64,000 nt of DNA from Amycolatopsis mongoliensis (lineage in GTDB: Bacteria; Actinomycetota; Actinomycetes; Mycobacteriales; Pseudonocardiaceae). Position 1 is the stretch's first letter; every line of letters starts with the position of its first letter. The notes beneath the pieces are model-generated. The model made no database searches. It saw nothing but the letters and a program-made list of their open reading frames with translations, and had not been told where the DNA came from. Location of the stretch: assembly GCF_030285665.1 (NCBI RefSeq), contig NZ_CP127295.1:1984001-2048000 (forward strand), in the 5' to 3' direction. Of this stretch, positions 7,775-15,586 are shown piece by piece. The position numbers and the translations under genes were made by a program.

Positions 7775-10700
7775 CTATGAAGAGTGAGGCCGGGGCGGCG
7801 AGGGCAGGGAAACCGTGTCCTCGTCGCTCATCCGGGCATCCGGGACGTCGGGCGCGCCCCCGAGCTCGGCCAGGTACCGTTCGACCCGCTCGGCGCGGCG
7901 GTGACGTTCCCGGCCACGGTACAGGCTCGCGGCCCGCTCCCAGGCGATTCGCGCCGGCTCCAGGTCACCGCGCCGCGCCAGGGCATGCCCGAGAGCGGTC
8001 AACGCCCGGGCTTCTCCGGTCGCCGCGTGCGATCGCTCGGCGAAGACCACGGCTTCCCTGGCGAACCGCAAGGCGTCGTCGATCCGGTCTTCGGCGAGCG
8101 CCAGGTTGGCCCGAGCGGTGTGCAGCCGCATGACCGCCGACAGATCACGCACCTTCTCCAGCAGCGGAATCGCCTCGCGGCAGTGCGCGCGCGCCGAATC
8201 GAACTCGCCGAGGTCAGTATGGACGCCGACGAGTTCGGTGTGCGTTTCGACCAGCGCCGCCGCGTCACCGATTCCACGCCGCAGGAGCAGAGCCTGCCGC
8301 AGATGCTCGAGCGCACGATACGGCCGGTCGAGCTCGGCCAAGGTCTTGGCCAAATTGTGCGCGGCTTTCGCCTGCCGCTCCTCGTCCCCGATTTCGCGGG
8401 CGGCGACGGCGCATTCTTCGTACAACGCCGCGGCTTGATCGAGCCGTCCCGCATGCCGGTGCCGGTGCCCCATGTTGAGCTTCACCGTGAGCACGGCCAA
8501 CGGTACGTCCCGCGCCATGGCCAGCTCGAGGGCCTGCCTCAGGTGAGTCTCCGCAACGGCGTCGTGCCCGGCGAGCAGGTGGATGTAGCCGAGGTCGTTG
8601 AGACAGGCCATGCGCGCCAGGTCATCTCCCGACGCGGCAGCGGAGCGGACTGCGACGGTCAGGCCGGCGATGATGTCGTCGAAGTATCCGAATCGATTCA
8701 GAATGCCGCCGGTGACGTGCGGGAACCGCCAGGCGAACTCGTGGAGGCCGTGATCGGCCGCGTAGCGAACCATCGCGGTGAGGTTCGCCCGCTCGCGCAA
8801 GCACCAACGCATCGCAGCGACGGGATCGGTAAACCGATCCGGCCGGCACCCGGGTTCGACGGGCGGCATCTTCGGTCCGGACCCGTGGGGGTGGACGCTC
8901 CGGTGCGCGTTGTGGGCGGTGTGCAGGTAGTAGGAGACCAGCCGCCGGCGCGGCCCGTCTACCGGCGTACCCGGCGTGTTCAGCGCCTGGGCGAAATGGT
9001 GGAACAGGTCGTGGATGCGGTAGCGGTCGCCGTCCCCCGGTTGCTGGACGAGATGGGCCGCGACGAGCAGGTCCAGTGCCCGCCGGCCCTCCGCCACCGG
9101 GACACCGGCCGCCGATGCCAGCACCTCGACGCCTGCTTCAGATCCCGGATGCAGGCCGAACACCCGGAAAGCCTGCTGCGCGGAAGGTTCGAGGCATTGG
9201 TAGGACCATGAGAACGCCAAGTACAGGTTCGTCTCTTCGCCGTCGCCGTCGTCACTGATCGTCAGCAGCGTGGCCGGGTCCCGGACCTGCTCGACGATGG
9301 TCTGCAGCCGACTGCCCGCCCGGCTGGCGGCCCGTTCGGCGACGATGGTCAAGGCCAGGGGCAGCCCGTTGCAGAGCGAGGCAAGACTCGCGATCGCGGC
9401 CGGTTCCCGTGCCGAACGGTCTCCCAGTCGCCGGCGGAGCAACTCGGCCGACATCTCGCCGGAAAGCGGGTCGAGGGTGATCGTCGGGCACTGGTGCCGC
9501 CGGACGAGGGCTTTGAGCCGCCGCCGCGCCGTGACGATCACCGCACAGTCGGACAGGACGCCGAGCAGGGGCTCGATGTGCGCGGTGTCCTCGGCGTTGT
9601 CCAGGATGACCAGCATCGGCCGATCGCTCAGGAGGCTGCGCAACCGTGCGGCCCGTCCGGCCGCGCCGACGATCTGGTCGACGGGGTAGTTCAACGCGGA
9701 CAGCAGCACACCGACCACGTCGGCGGGCTCGACCCGCGGCGCGGGGCCGACCCCTTGCAAGTCGATCAGCATCACCCCACCGGGGAAGCGCGAAGCCGCC
9801 TTCCTGGCCCAGTGCACGACCGTGCTGGTCTTGCCGACGCCCGGCGGGCCCGTCACCGCCACGACGGTCGGGACGAAGGCGCCAGGCGGCGTCAACGCGG
9901 TGTCGAGATCGGAGAAGATGTCCGCCCGGCCGGTGAAACCAGCCACATCGCGCGGCAGTTCGCGCAACGGCGCCGGCGGCGTGTAAGGCCGATCCACCGG
10001 ACCGGGATCCGATTCCGGGTCCGCGGGAAGCGGTTCCGGCGCACGCAGATGGTCCTGTAGCGCACGGAGGTCTTCGGCGGCTTGGTCGTCCCCGGCCTTG
10101 CGGAAGTACCGGTACGTGTCGAGGTAGTACTCGTTGCGTGCCGCATAGCGGCCGACGGCGGTCAGCGCCTGCAAACGCAGCTTGGCGAACCAGAGTTCGT
10201 CGGCACACTCGCGGCTCAACTCGTCGAGCAGGAGCAGGGCCTCATCCGGCCGCCCGACCGTGAGCAGTTCCGAGAGCAGGAACGTGTTGGCAGGGATCCA
10301 GTGATTCGCGGTGACGGAAGTCCGCCAATTCCGCGCCGGTTCCGACGTGATACCGGCGAGCGGTTCGTCGCGCCACAACGCCAACGCGGCACGGGCCGCC
10401 TCGCAAGCTTCCCGGTGCTCGTCCTGGTCGCTCAGTTCGTGGGCACGCCGCATCGCCGAACGGAATGCGTGGAAATCGATCAGCTCGGGGTCGATCTCGA
10501 GCTGGTAGCCACCGGTGATCGCGACGATCTTCGCGGGCGCCCCGGCTTGGTCGAGCGCCTGACGGATCCGGGCGATGCACTTGTAGAGCGCGCCTCTCGG
10601 CGCGCGCGGGCGCGCCTCGTCATCATTCCAAGCCCAGTTAACGAGGGTGTCGATCGACATCCATCGCCCCGGTTGCGTCAGCAGTGCCGCGACGACGTTG

Positions 10701-10786
10701 CGTTCGCGCCGGTGGGTCCACCTCACGCTCAGATTCCCGTGCATACGCATCGTTGTTTGCCCGAGAATTCCGAACGTGATCTCCAT
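7775..10786 (-). CDS. SARP-family regulator with BTAD, NB-ARC ATPase and TPR domains (AfsR-like)
   Basis: A 1003-residue regulator. An OmpR-type winged helix fills roughly residues 1-95 (RRERNVVAALLTQPGRWMSIDTL, ending ITGGYQLEID), followed by the all-helical BTAD domain to about 245. An NB-ARC ATPase follows, with P-loop TGPPGVGKTSTV, Walker B MLVILDNAED and GLPLAL. Tetratricopeptide repeats cover the last ~350 residues (YIHLLAGHDAVAETHLRQAL, NMGHRHRHAGRLDQAAALYE). SARPs activate antibiotic or specialised genes by binding 11-bp-phased direct repeats; ATP and the TPRs regulate this. The ATG at 10786 has GGAGGGG 8 nt upstream; an ATG 22 codons earlier does not. The divergent gene's promoter contains suitable repeats. 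Confidence 0.92.
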   Translation of the reverse strand: MEITFGILGQTTMRMHGNLSVRWTHRRERNVVAALLTQPGRWMSIDTLVNWAWNDDEARPRAPRGALYKCIARIRQALDQAGAPAKIVAITGGYQLEIDPELIDFHAFRSAMRRAHELSDQDEHREACEAARAALALWRDEPLAGITSEPARNWRTSVTANHWIPANTFLLSELLTVGRPDEALLLLDELSRECADELWFAKLRLQALTAVGRYAARNEYYLDTYRYFRKAGDDQAAEDLRALQDHLRAPEPLPADPESDPGPVDRPYTPPAPLRELPRDVAGFTGRADIFSDLDTALTPPGAFVPTVVAVTGPPGVGKTSTVVHWARKAASRFPGGVMLIDLQGVGPAPRVEPADVVGVLLSALNYPVDQIVGAAGRAARLRSLLSDRPMLVILDNAEDTAHIEPLLGVLSDCAVIVTARRRLKALVRRHQCPTITLDPLSGEMSAELLRRRLGDRSAREPAAIASLASLCNGLPLALTIVAERAASRAGSRLQTIVEQVRDPATLLTISDDGDGEETNLYLAFSWSYQCLEPSAQQAFRVFGLHPGSEAGVEVLASAAGVPVAEGRRALDLLVAAHLVQQPGDGDRYRIHDLFHHFAQALNTPGTPVDGPRRRLVSYYLHTAHNAHRSVHPHGSGPKMPPVEPGCRPDRFTDPVAAMRWCLRERANLTAMVRYAADHGLHEFAWRFPHVTGGILNRFGYFDDIIAGLTVAVRSAAASGDDLARMACLNDLGYIHLLAGHDAVAETHLRQALELAMARDVPLAVLTVKLNMGHRHRHAGRLDQAAALYEECAVAAREIGDEERQAKAAHNLAKTLAELDRPYRALEHLRQALLLRRGIGDAAALVETHTELVGVHTDLGEFDSARAHCREAIPLLEKVRDLSAVMRLHTARANLALAEDRIDDALRFAREAVVFAERSHAATGEARALTALGHALARRGDLEPARIAWERAASLYRGRERHRRAERVERYLAELGGAPDVPDARMSDEDTVSLPSPPRPHSS

Positions 10787-10901
10787 TCTGCGTCCCCTCC
10801 GCCGCAGAGGTGGCACGGCCGCCCACTCCTCCTTGACGAGTTTTGCATCCACCGTCCGGAAACGCTATGACAACCGGATAACGACGAGCACCGGAAACGA
10901 C

Positions 10902-10955
10902 CTGTCGATCGGTTGTCAGTTTTTTGTCCAACGTGCGCAAGTGCCTTGTCGAACG
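10902..10955 (+). promoter_or_regulatory. Candidate SARP operator: direct repeats with 11-bp period
   Basis: CTGTC at 10902, TTGTC at 10913, TTGTC at 10924 and TTGTC at 10946 lie at exact multiples of 11 bp; only the unit expected at 10935 is degenerate. The extended units TTGTCCAACG and TTGTCGAACG are 22 bp apart. SARPs bind direct repeats on one face of the helix, and a SARP gene is divergent here. An inverted repeat (TGACAACCG 10868-10876, CGGTTGTCA 10910-10918) overlaps the array. Confidence 0.6.
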
Positions 10956-11007
10956 GCCGTTGCAGGCTGGCCGCATGGTCGCGACGAATACGGGAGGGTG
11001 CGCGAAC

Positions 11008-12222
11008 ATGGACAGGTGGATTCGTGGGCCGATCGGCCTGGACGCCGGTCGCCGGGTCACCAGATCCGGCTGCCGGAACGCGTTGGTGGTCGTCCCCACC
11101 ATGACCGCGGGCACCCGGTTGCTCGACGTGCTGCCGCTGCTGGAGGCGGATCACCGCGTGCAGACGGTGTTCACCGTGCCGCACACCGGCGACGGGTGGC
11201 ACGGCGTCGAGGAGTTCGTCCGGGCCCAGCACGGGCTCGTACTGCCTTGGCACCAGGCTGTACAGCACCGTTTCGACCTGGTGCTCGCCGCCAGTCACCG
11301 GCACCTCGAAGAGCTGCACGGCCCGATTCTGCTCCTCGCGCACGGTGCGGGGACGGTCAAGTCACGGCGTTTCAGCCGCAAGGCCGGCGCGGCGACGCTC
11401 CCGGCGACCGGCCTCGACCGGGAACTGCTCACCCATCGCGGCCGGATCCTTCCGGCTGTCTTGGGGCTGGCGACCGACGCGGAAGTCGCCGCACTGCGGC
11501 GGTCCTGTCCCGAGGTGCTGCCGCGCGCGCTGGTGGTCGGGGACATCTGCCTGGACGAGATGCTGGAGAGCGTCGCGTTGCGGGAGACCTACCGCCACCG
11601 GCTGGGCATCAGGCCCGGCCACCGATTGGTCACCGTCAGCTCGACCTGGTCGGCCGACTCGGTGTTCGGGCGGCTTCCCCGGCTCTGCCATGTGTTACGG
11701 GGCGCGCTGCCACCCAGCCGCTACGCAGTCGCGGCCGTGTTGCACCCGAACGTCTGGACCGTGCACGGACGACGCCAGGTCACCGCGTGGTTCGCGGACT
11801 GCGTCCGTGACGGCCTGCTGCTCATCCCACCCGACCAGGGCTGGCAGGCGACCATGGTGGCCTCCGACTGGGTGATCGGCGACTACGGCTCGACGACGGC
11901 CTACGCGGCGGCAATCGGCCGCCCGGTCACCCTCGCGGCGGACGGCGGCTCGGCCATCCGCCCCGGCAGCATCGCGGACCTGGTGCGTCGCAACGCTCCC
12001 GGCCTGCGGTACGACGTTGCCTTGGCGCCACAGGAGGAACTCGCGTCACGAGCGAGCGATCGCCTCACGCGGGTGGTACGGGCGGCGATCACCTCCCGGC
12101 CCGGACAGGCCGCGGCCGTCCTCCGGCGCGCGATGTACGAGCTCCTCGCGTTGCCCGAGCCGGACGGCGCGGCGGGCACCCGGTTCGTGCCGGCACCGAA
12201 TCCGCTTCAGGGCATCGCGTGA
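11008..12222 (+). CDS. GT-B/TagF-like protein (family often misnamed translation initiation factor 2 in streptomycetes)
   Basis: A 404-residue protein with two Rossmann-like halves, resembling CDP-glycerol glycerophosphotransferase or GT-B folds. Key stretches are VVVPTMTAGTRLLDVLPLLE, LLLAHGAGTVKSRR, VVGDICLDEMLES, VTVSSTWSADSVFGR, AAVLHPNVWTVHG and SDWVIGDYGSTTAYAAA. The His-Pro-Asn and GDYGS segments correspond to the donor-binding half of TagF-type enzymes. I recall similar streptomycete proteins wrongly labelled as translation factors; this assignment is from memory. The ATG at 11008 is chosen for GGGAGGG at 10992-10998. The next gene overlaps by 4 nt. It may act on a membrane or natural-product substrate. 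Confidence 0.6.
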   Translation: MDRWIRGPIGLDAGRRVTRSGCRNALVVVPTMTAGTRLLDVLPLLEADHRVQTVFTVPHTGDGWHGVEEFVRAQHGLVLPWHQAVQHRFDLVLAASHRHLEELHGPILLLAHGAGTVKSRRFSRKAGAATLPATGLDRELLTHRGRILPAVLGLATDAEVAALRRSCPEVLPRALVVGDICLDEMLESVALRETYRHRLGIRPGHRLVTVSSTWSADSVFGRLPRLCHVLRGALPPSRYAVAAVLHPNVWTVHGRRQVTAWFADCVRDGLLLIPPDQGWQATMVASDWVIGDYGSTTAYAAAIGRPVTLAADGGSAIRPGSIADLVRRNAPGLRYDVALAPQEELASRASDRLTRVVRAAITSRPGQAAAVLRRAMYELLALPEPDGAAGTRFVPAPNPLQGIA

Positions 12223-12668
12223 CCGGCGGGGGCACGCTCGCGGTCGTGCGGCACGTACCCGGCGTCTGGCACCTGCGGGTTTGCGGACCGGGACGGGCCG
12301 CCGACGTGCTGGTCGTCGCCGAGGACGCCCCGCGTGCTTGGTGGGAGGCCGGAGACCTGGTGGTGTGCCGGGAATCCGGGGACGTCTCGGCGGCGCTCCT
12401 GGCGGCGTCACGGGCGCTGTCGTCAGCTCCCGGCGCCGGGGGCGCGATCGCCGCGTTCCCCGGCGGCTGTGCCTGGGTGATCCGAGGCCGCAGTGGGTTC
12501 GGCGAGTTCGCCGGCACGTGGGTCTCCGAGCCCGGCGTAAAGCTCGCGTGCCTCGGCGCGGTGGCGACGGCCGTCCTCGCCGTGTCCGGCCTCCAGCTCG
12601 ACCTGCCCGAGGACCGCCAGCACTTCGGCCGTGTAGTAGGGCGAGTCGAGGTCGCGCACGACCTGTAA
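12219..12668 (+). CDS. Small protein with C-terminal hydrophobic anchor, coupled to the GT-B-like gene
   Basis: A 149-residue reading frame starting with a GTG that overlaps the previous stop (GTGA). The N-terminal ~100 residues look like a small beta-rich domain (LAVVRHVPGVWHLRVCGPGRAADVLVV, EAGDLVVCRESGD, CAWVIRGRSGF). Residues 109-127 (LACLGAVATAVLAVSGLQL) could be a membrane segment. Third codon positions remain strongly G/C up to about 12640, supporting translation. Its last 246 bases overlap, in opposite orientation, the end of the NB-ARC gene, whose TPR similarity also runs into the overlap. It may extend further by frameshift or be shorter than shown. Function unknown. Confidence 0.6.
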   Translation: MTGGGTLAVVRHVPGVWHLRVCGPGRAADVLVVAEDAPRAWWEAGDLVVCRESGDVSAALLAASRALSSAPGAGGAIAAFPGGCAWVIRGRSGFGEFAGTWVSEPGVKLACLGAVATAVLAVSGLQLDLPEDRQHFGRVVGRVEVAHDL

Positions 12669-14480
12669 CGCGTCCAGGAGGACCAGCTGGGCTTCGTCGT
12701 GCCGGCCTTGGTTCGACCGCAGCCCCGCAATGGCCGTGATGGCCCTGACGTGCTGGATCGGATCCCCCAGCTCGGCCATGGCCCTCGCCGCGGCAGTCAG
12801 CTCGATGATCGCTTCCTCGTCGCGGCCGAGCTTCGCCAAGACCTCGCCGCATCGGCGGCGGCACAACGCGACTCCGCGGGGGATGCCGAGGTCCTCCTGC
12901 AGCTGGGCGGCCCGCTGGTAGTACCCCAGTGCGGCGAAGAGGTCGCCCTGGCCGCGGGCGGCGCGCCCGAGCTGGGAGAGCGCGGTCGCCTGGGTGGGGC
13001 CGTGCGCCTGCTGCTCGCCGAGGCGCAACGCGATCGAGTTCTGCGTGACGGCTTCATCGAACCGGCGCAGTTTCGCGTACGCGAAGCCCAGCTGCGAGCG
13101 CAGTCTCGCCTCCACCAGCGGGACGTCGCACCGCTGGGCCGCGGCCACCCCCGCCTTGTGCATCGCCACCCAGGGCTCGTAGTCGCGGTGGTGCAGGAAG
13201 AAACCCCATGATGCTTCGCAGAACTTCCAAAGTTCTTCGTCCCAGTGCCGCCGGTCGGCCTCGGTGACCACCGCGTGGATCGATCGGAGGTCACGCCGCC
13301 ACCACGCCACCGCCGCGGCCCGGTCCGGGAATGCTTTCCGGTGACGGCCGGGAGGGGTGACGCCGAGCCGGGGACGCTGCGGATGGATCATGTCGTCCGC
13401 GGCTTGTGCGCGAGCGAGGTACCACCGCGTGAACCCACGGACCACGGCGGCCTGGTCGGCGGTCTCGAGCTCCCGCTCCGCGCGCAGCCGAGCATCGCGA
13501 CGCACCAGGTCATGCTGGGCAACGCGGTCATCCGCGGCATCGACGAGGAGATTCGCCGAAACGAGGGTGTCGACGGCGTCTTCGACGCGCGCGGAGGGCT
13601 CGCCGAGAACGTCGGCGAGCGCGTCGAGCGAGACATCCGGGCCGGGATGCAGACCACAGGCGCGATAGACCCGAGCGGCTTCCTCCGGCAGTTCGGAATA
13701 CGAGGTGTCGAAGACCGCCTGCACCTCGCGCACGTCGTCGGGTGCGCCGGAGCCGGCGCCGAGATGGCGCGCGTAGGCGCTCGCTTCCCTGGCCATGCTC
13801 CGCAGCGGACGGGCCCGCAACCGGGCACCGATGATCCCGAGTGCGAGCGGCAGGCCGCCGCAGATCTCGATGATCGTTCCGGTCGCTTCCGGTTCCGCGG
13901 CGATCCGTTCGGGTCCGACCACCTCGCCGAGCAGCCGGCGTGAGTCGTCCGGAGTCAGCGGAGCGAGGTCGAGCAGTTCCGCGCCGTCCATCGCGAGACC
14001 GCCGAGCTGCCGTCGGCTCGTCACCACGACCATCGCCGAGGAGGTCGCGGGCAGCAGCGCGCGCACCTGCGCGGCGGAGACGGCGTCATCGAGCAGGATG
14101 CCGACGAACCGGCCCGCGACGGCGGCCCGGAACACGGCCGAACGCTGTCCGGGATGCGGCGGGATCGTGTCCACGGGGATACCGATCGCGACGAGAAAGC
14201 CGAACAGGATCTCGCCGGCGGGTACCGGATCGCCACCTGGTTCGGTCAGCCGCGTGTAGAGGAGGCCACCGGGAAACCGGTCACGGTGATCGGTCAGCCA
14301 GCGTACGGCGACCGTCGTCTTGCCGACGCCGCCGATGCCGCTCAGCACCACGATGGGCGGCCGGTCCGCCCGGCGCAGCCATGTCCGGTCCAGCAGGTCC
14401 AGCGCAGCCTCCCGGCTGACGAAGCCGTCCGCCGGAGCCGGGATCTGCACCGGCGGCGTCCGCTCAGGTGTGTCATCCAT
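12423..14480 (-). CDS. NB-ARC/STAND ATPase with TPR repeats and no effector domain
   Basis: A 685-residue protein that begins almost directly with an NB-ARC domain: FVSREAALDLLDR, P-loop VLSGIGGVGKTTVAVRW (about residue 50), Walker-B-like GILLDDAVSAAQ, sensor MVVVTSRRQ and GLPLALGIIGARL. A winged-helix-like link follows (YRACGLHPGPDVSLDALA), then TPRs to the C-terminus (ATALSQLGRAARGQGDLFAALGYYQRAA). It resembles the SARP regulator without its DNA-binding half, so it may work with the neighbouring helix-turn-helix protein or act as a signal or defence switch. ATG at 14480 with GGGGAG 8 nt upstream. Confidence 0.85.
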   Translation of the reverse strand: MDDTPERTPPVQIPAPADGFVSREAALDLLDRTWLRRADRPPIVVLSGIGGVGKTTVAVRWLTDHRDRFPGGLLYTRLTEPGGDPVPAGEILFGFLVAIGIPVDTIPPHPGQRSAVFRAAVAGRFVGILLDDAVSAAQVRALLPATSSAMVVVTSRRQLGGLAMDGAELLDLAPLTPDDSRRLLGEVVGPERIAAEPEATGTIIEICGGLPLALGIIGARLRARPLRSMAREASAYARHLGAGSGAPDDVREVQAVFDTSYSELPEEAARVYRACGLHPGPDVSLDALADVLGEPSARVEDAVDTLVSANLLVDAADDRVAQHDLVRRDARLRAERELETADQAAVVRGFTRWYLARAQAADDMIHPQRPRLGVTPPGRHRKAFPDRAAAVAWWRRDLRSIHAVVTEADRRHWDEELWKFCEASWGFFLHHRDYEPWVAMHKAGVAAAQRCDVPLVEARLRSQLGFAYAKLRRFDEAVTQNSIALRLGEQQAHGPTQATALSQLGRAARGQGDLFAALGYYQRAAQLQEDLGIPRGVALCRRRCGEVLAKLGRDEEAIIELTAAARAMAELGDPIQHVRAITAIAGLRSNQGRHDEAQLVLLDALQVVRDLDSPYYTAEVLAVLGQVELEAGHGEDGRRHRAEARELYAGLGDPRAGELAEPTAASDHPGTAAGERGDRAPGAGS

Positions 14481-14650
14481 CCGAGATCTCCCCGTAGGTC
14501 TCGAACTTTCCGTTCTACCGCCGGTCCCGGCACGTGGCGGCGATTCACCCACTTTTCCACTCGAACGCGCATGCACGTGCACACGAACTTTGCGCACAGT
14601 GCCCGATCGGCGAAATTCAATACAGTCAGTTTTGTGACCCGGCACACATT

Positions 14651-15013
14651 TCAGCTGTCTCTGGGCTTGGCACGGGTCGACGGTCGCAGCTCGACACCTT
14701 CGCGCAGCAACAGTTCTCGCACACGCTTGTAGTACAGCCCGTGTTTCTCGGCGAGAGCGAGGATACTGGCCCCGGCCCGATACTCTTCGACGAGGATTTC
14801 CGGCGGCACCGGAGATTCCCGCGGCGCCGGCCGGGACCGCAACTCGACACCCGCCTTGAGCAGGCGCCGGCGCAGCCAGGAGTAGCTGAGACCGCTCAAA
14901 CGAGCCAGTTCGGCGAGCGAAGCCCCCCGTGCGTAAAACTCGGCGAGCAGGTTGTCCTGTTGATCGTGAGTGAGATCGGCGAACGTTCGGTAGCGCGGTG
15001 TCCTTTCGTCCAT
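14651..15013 (-). CDS. Small protein with two helix-turn-helix units
   Basis: A 120-residue protein containing two similar helix-turn-helix segments: ASLAELARLSGLSYSWLRRR followed by LLKAGVEL, and ASILALAEKHGLYYKRVREL followed by LLREGVEL. The repeated ending L(L)KxGVELR shows an internal duplication. Such units occur in resolvases and small DNA-binding proteins, but no catalytic domain is present. It is transcribed in the same direction as the NB-ARC ATPase, 170 nt upstream of it, and could supply its missing DNA-binding function (inference). ATG at 15013 is preferred because homologous-looking sequence begins soon after; its ribosome site is weak. Confidence 0.72.
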   Translation of the reverse strand: MDERTPRYRTFADLTHDQQDNLLAEFYARGASLAELARLSGLSYSWLRRRLLKAGVELRSRPAPRESPVPPEILVEEYRAGASILALAEKHGLYYKRVRELLLREGVELRPSTRAKPRDS

Positions 15014-15413
15014 GATGCCCCCGTCGCATCCTGGTTGGTGAAGCCGGATCGCAACAAGTCTCGGTGTCTCATCGCGGTGACAGCTGCTTTGGTTACTGCG
15101 CGTTCCGGTGAATTGACGCAAAACCTTACGAAATCAGATCCGGATGGAGCTGGTGGTGATCACGAATTCCGCTGCGCAACCGCGCCATCGGGGAGGGAGA
15201 GGTTGGGATTCCCGGATGTGGCATCGCGCCGAAGCGACGACGGCTCGGCGTGGCCGAGCGCGGGTGAGCGAACTGTCGGTCGACCCGGCCGGGGTCTCGC
15301 CTCGACGGGCTCAGGGAGGTTCCGGACCACACTCGGCTGCGCCGGGGTTGCCAGGGCTCCCGGGCCGCGAGGAGCCGATCTTGGCCGCCAGGCCACTGAC
15401 CAGGGAGTTTGAG
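15014..15413. other. Intergenic region between helix-turn-helix gene and tRNA-Lys
   Basis: About 400 bases without a supportable gene. Reading frames here have no family-like sequence. The region follows the 3' end of the tRNA, a usual place for integration scars, but I could not find a repeated copy of the tRNA end or an integrase. Confidence 0.5.
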
Positions 15414-15486
15414 TGGGCCGCCTGGGGCTCGAACCCAGAACCTACGGATTAAAAGTCCGCAGCTCTACCAATTGAGCTAACGGCCC
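15414..15486 (-). tRNA. tRNA-Lys (anticodon TTT)
   Basis: A 73-nt cloverleaf on the reverse strand. Acceptor arm GGGCCGT pairs with GCGGCCC followed by discriminator A. The D arm contains TAGCTCAATTGGTAGAGC. The anticodon loop ACTTTTAAT reads TTT (Lys) on a GCGGA/TCCGT stem, and the T arm TGGGTTCGAGCCCCA has TTCGA. The 3' CCA is not encoded. Confidence 0.95.
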
Positions 15487-15586
15487 GCGCCCCAAGTTTA
15501 GCCAGGGGTCTGCCACCCACCCGCACACCGGGTCCGGCTGAGGGCGCGCCGGAGGTCAAGACTGGTTCTCGGCCCGCTGGGCCCGC

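Noticed and set aside
15014..15486. Genomic island boundary at tRNA-Lys
   Set aside because: The regulatory block lies beside the tRNA 3' end, but I found no integrase, excisionase or second copy of the tRNA end within the window.
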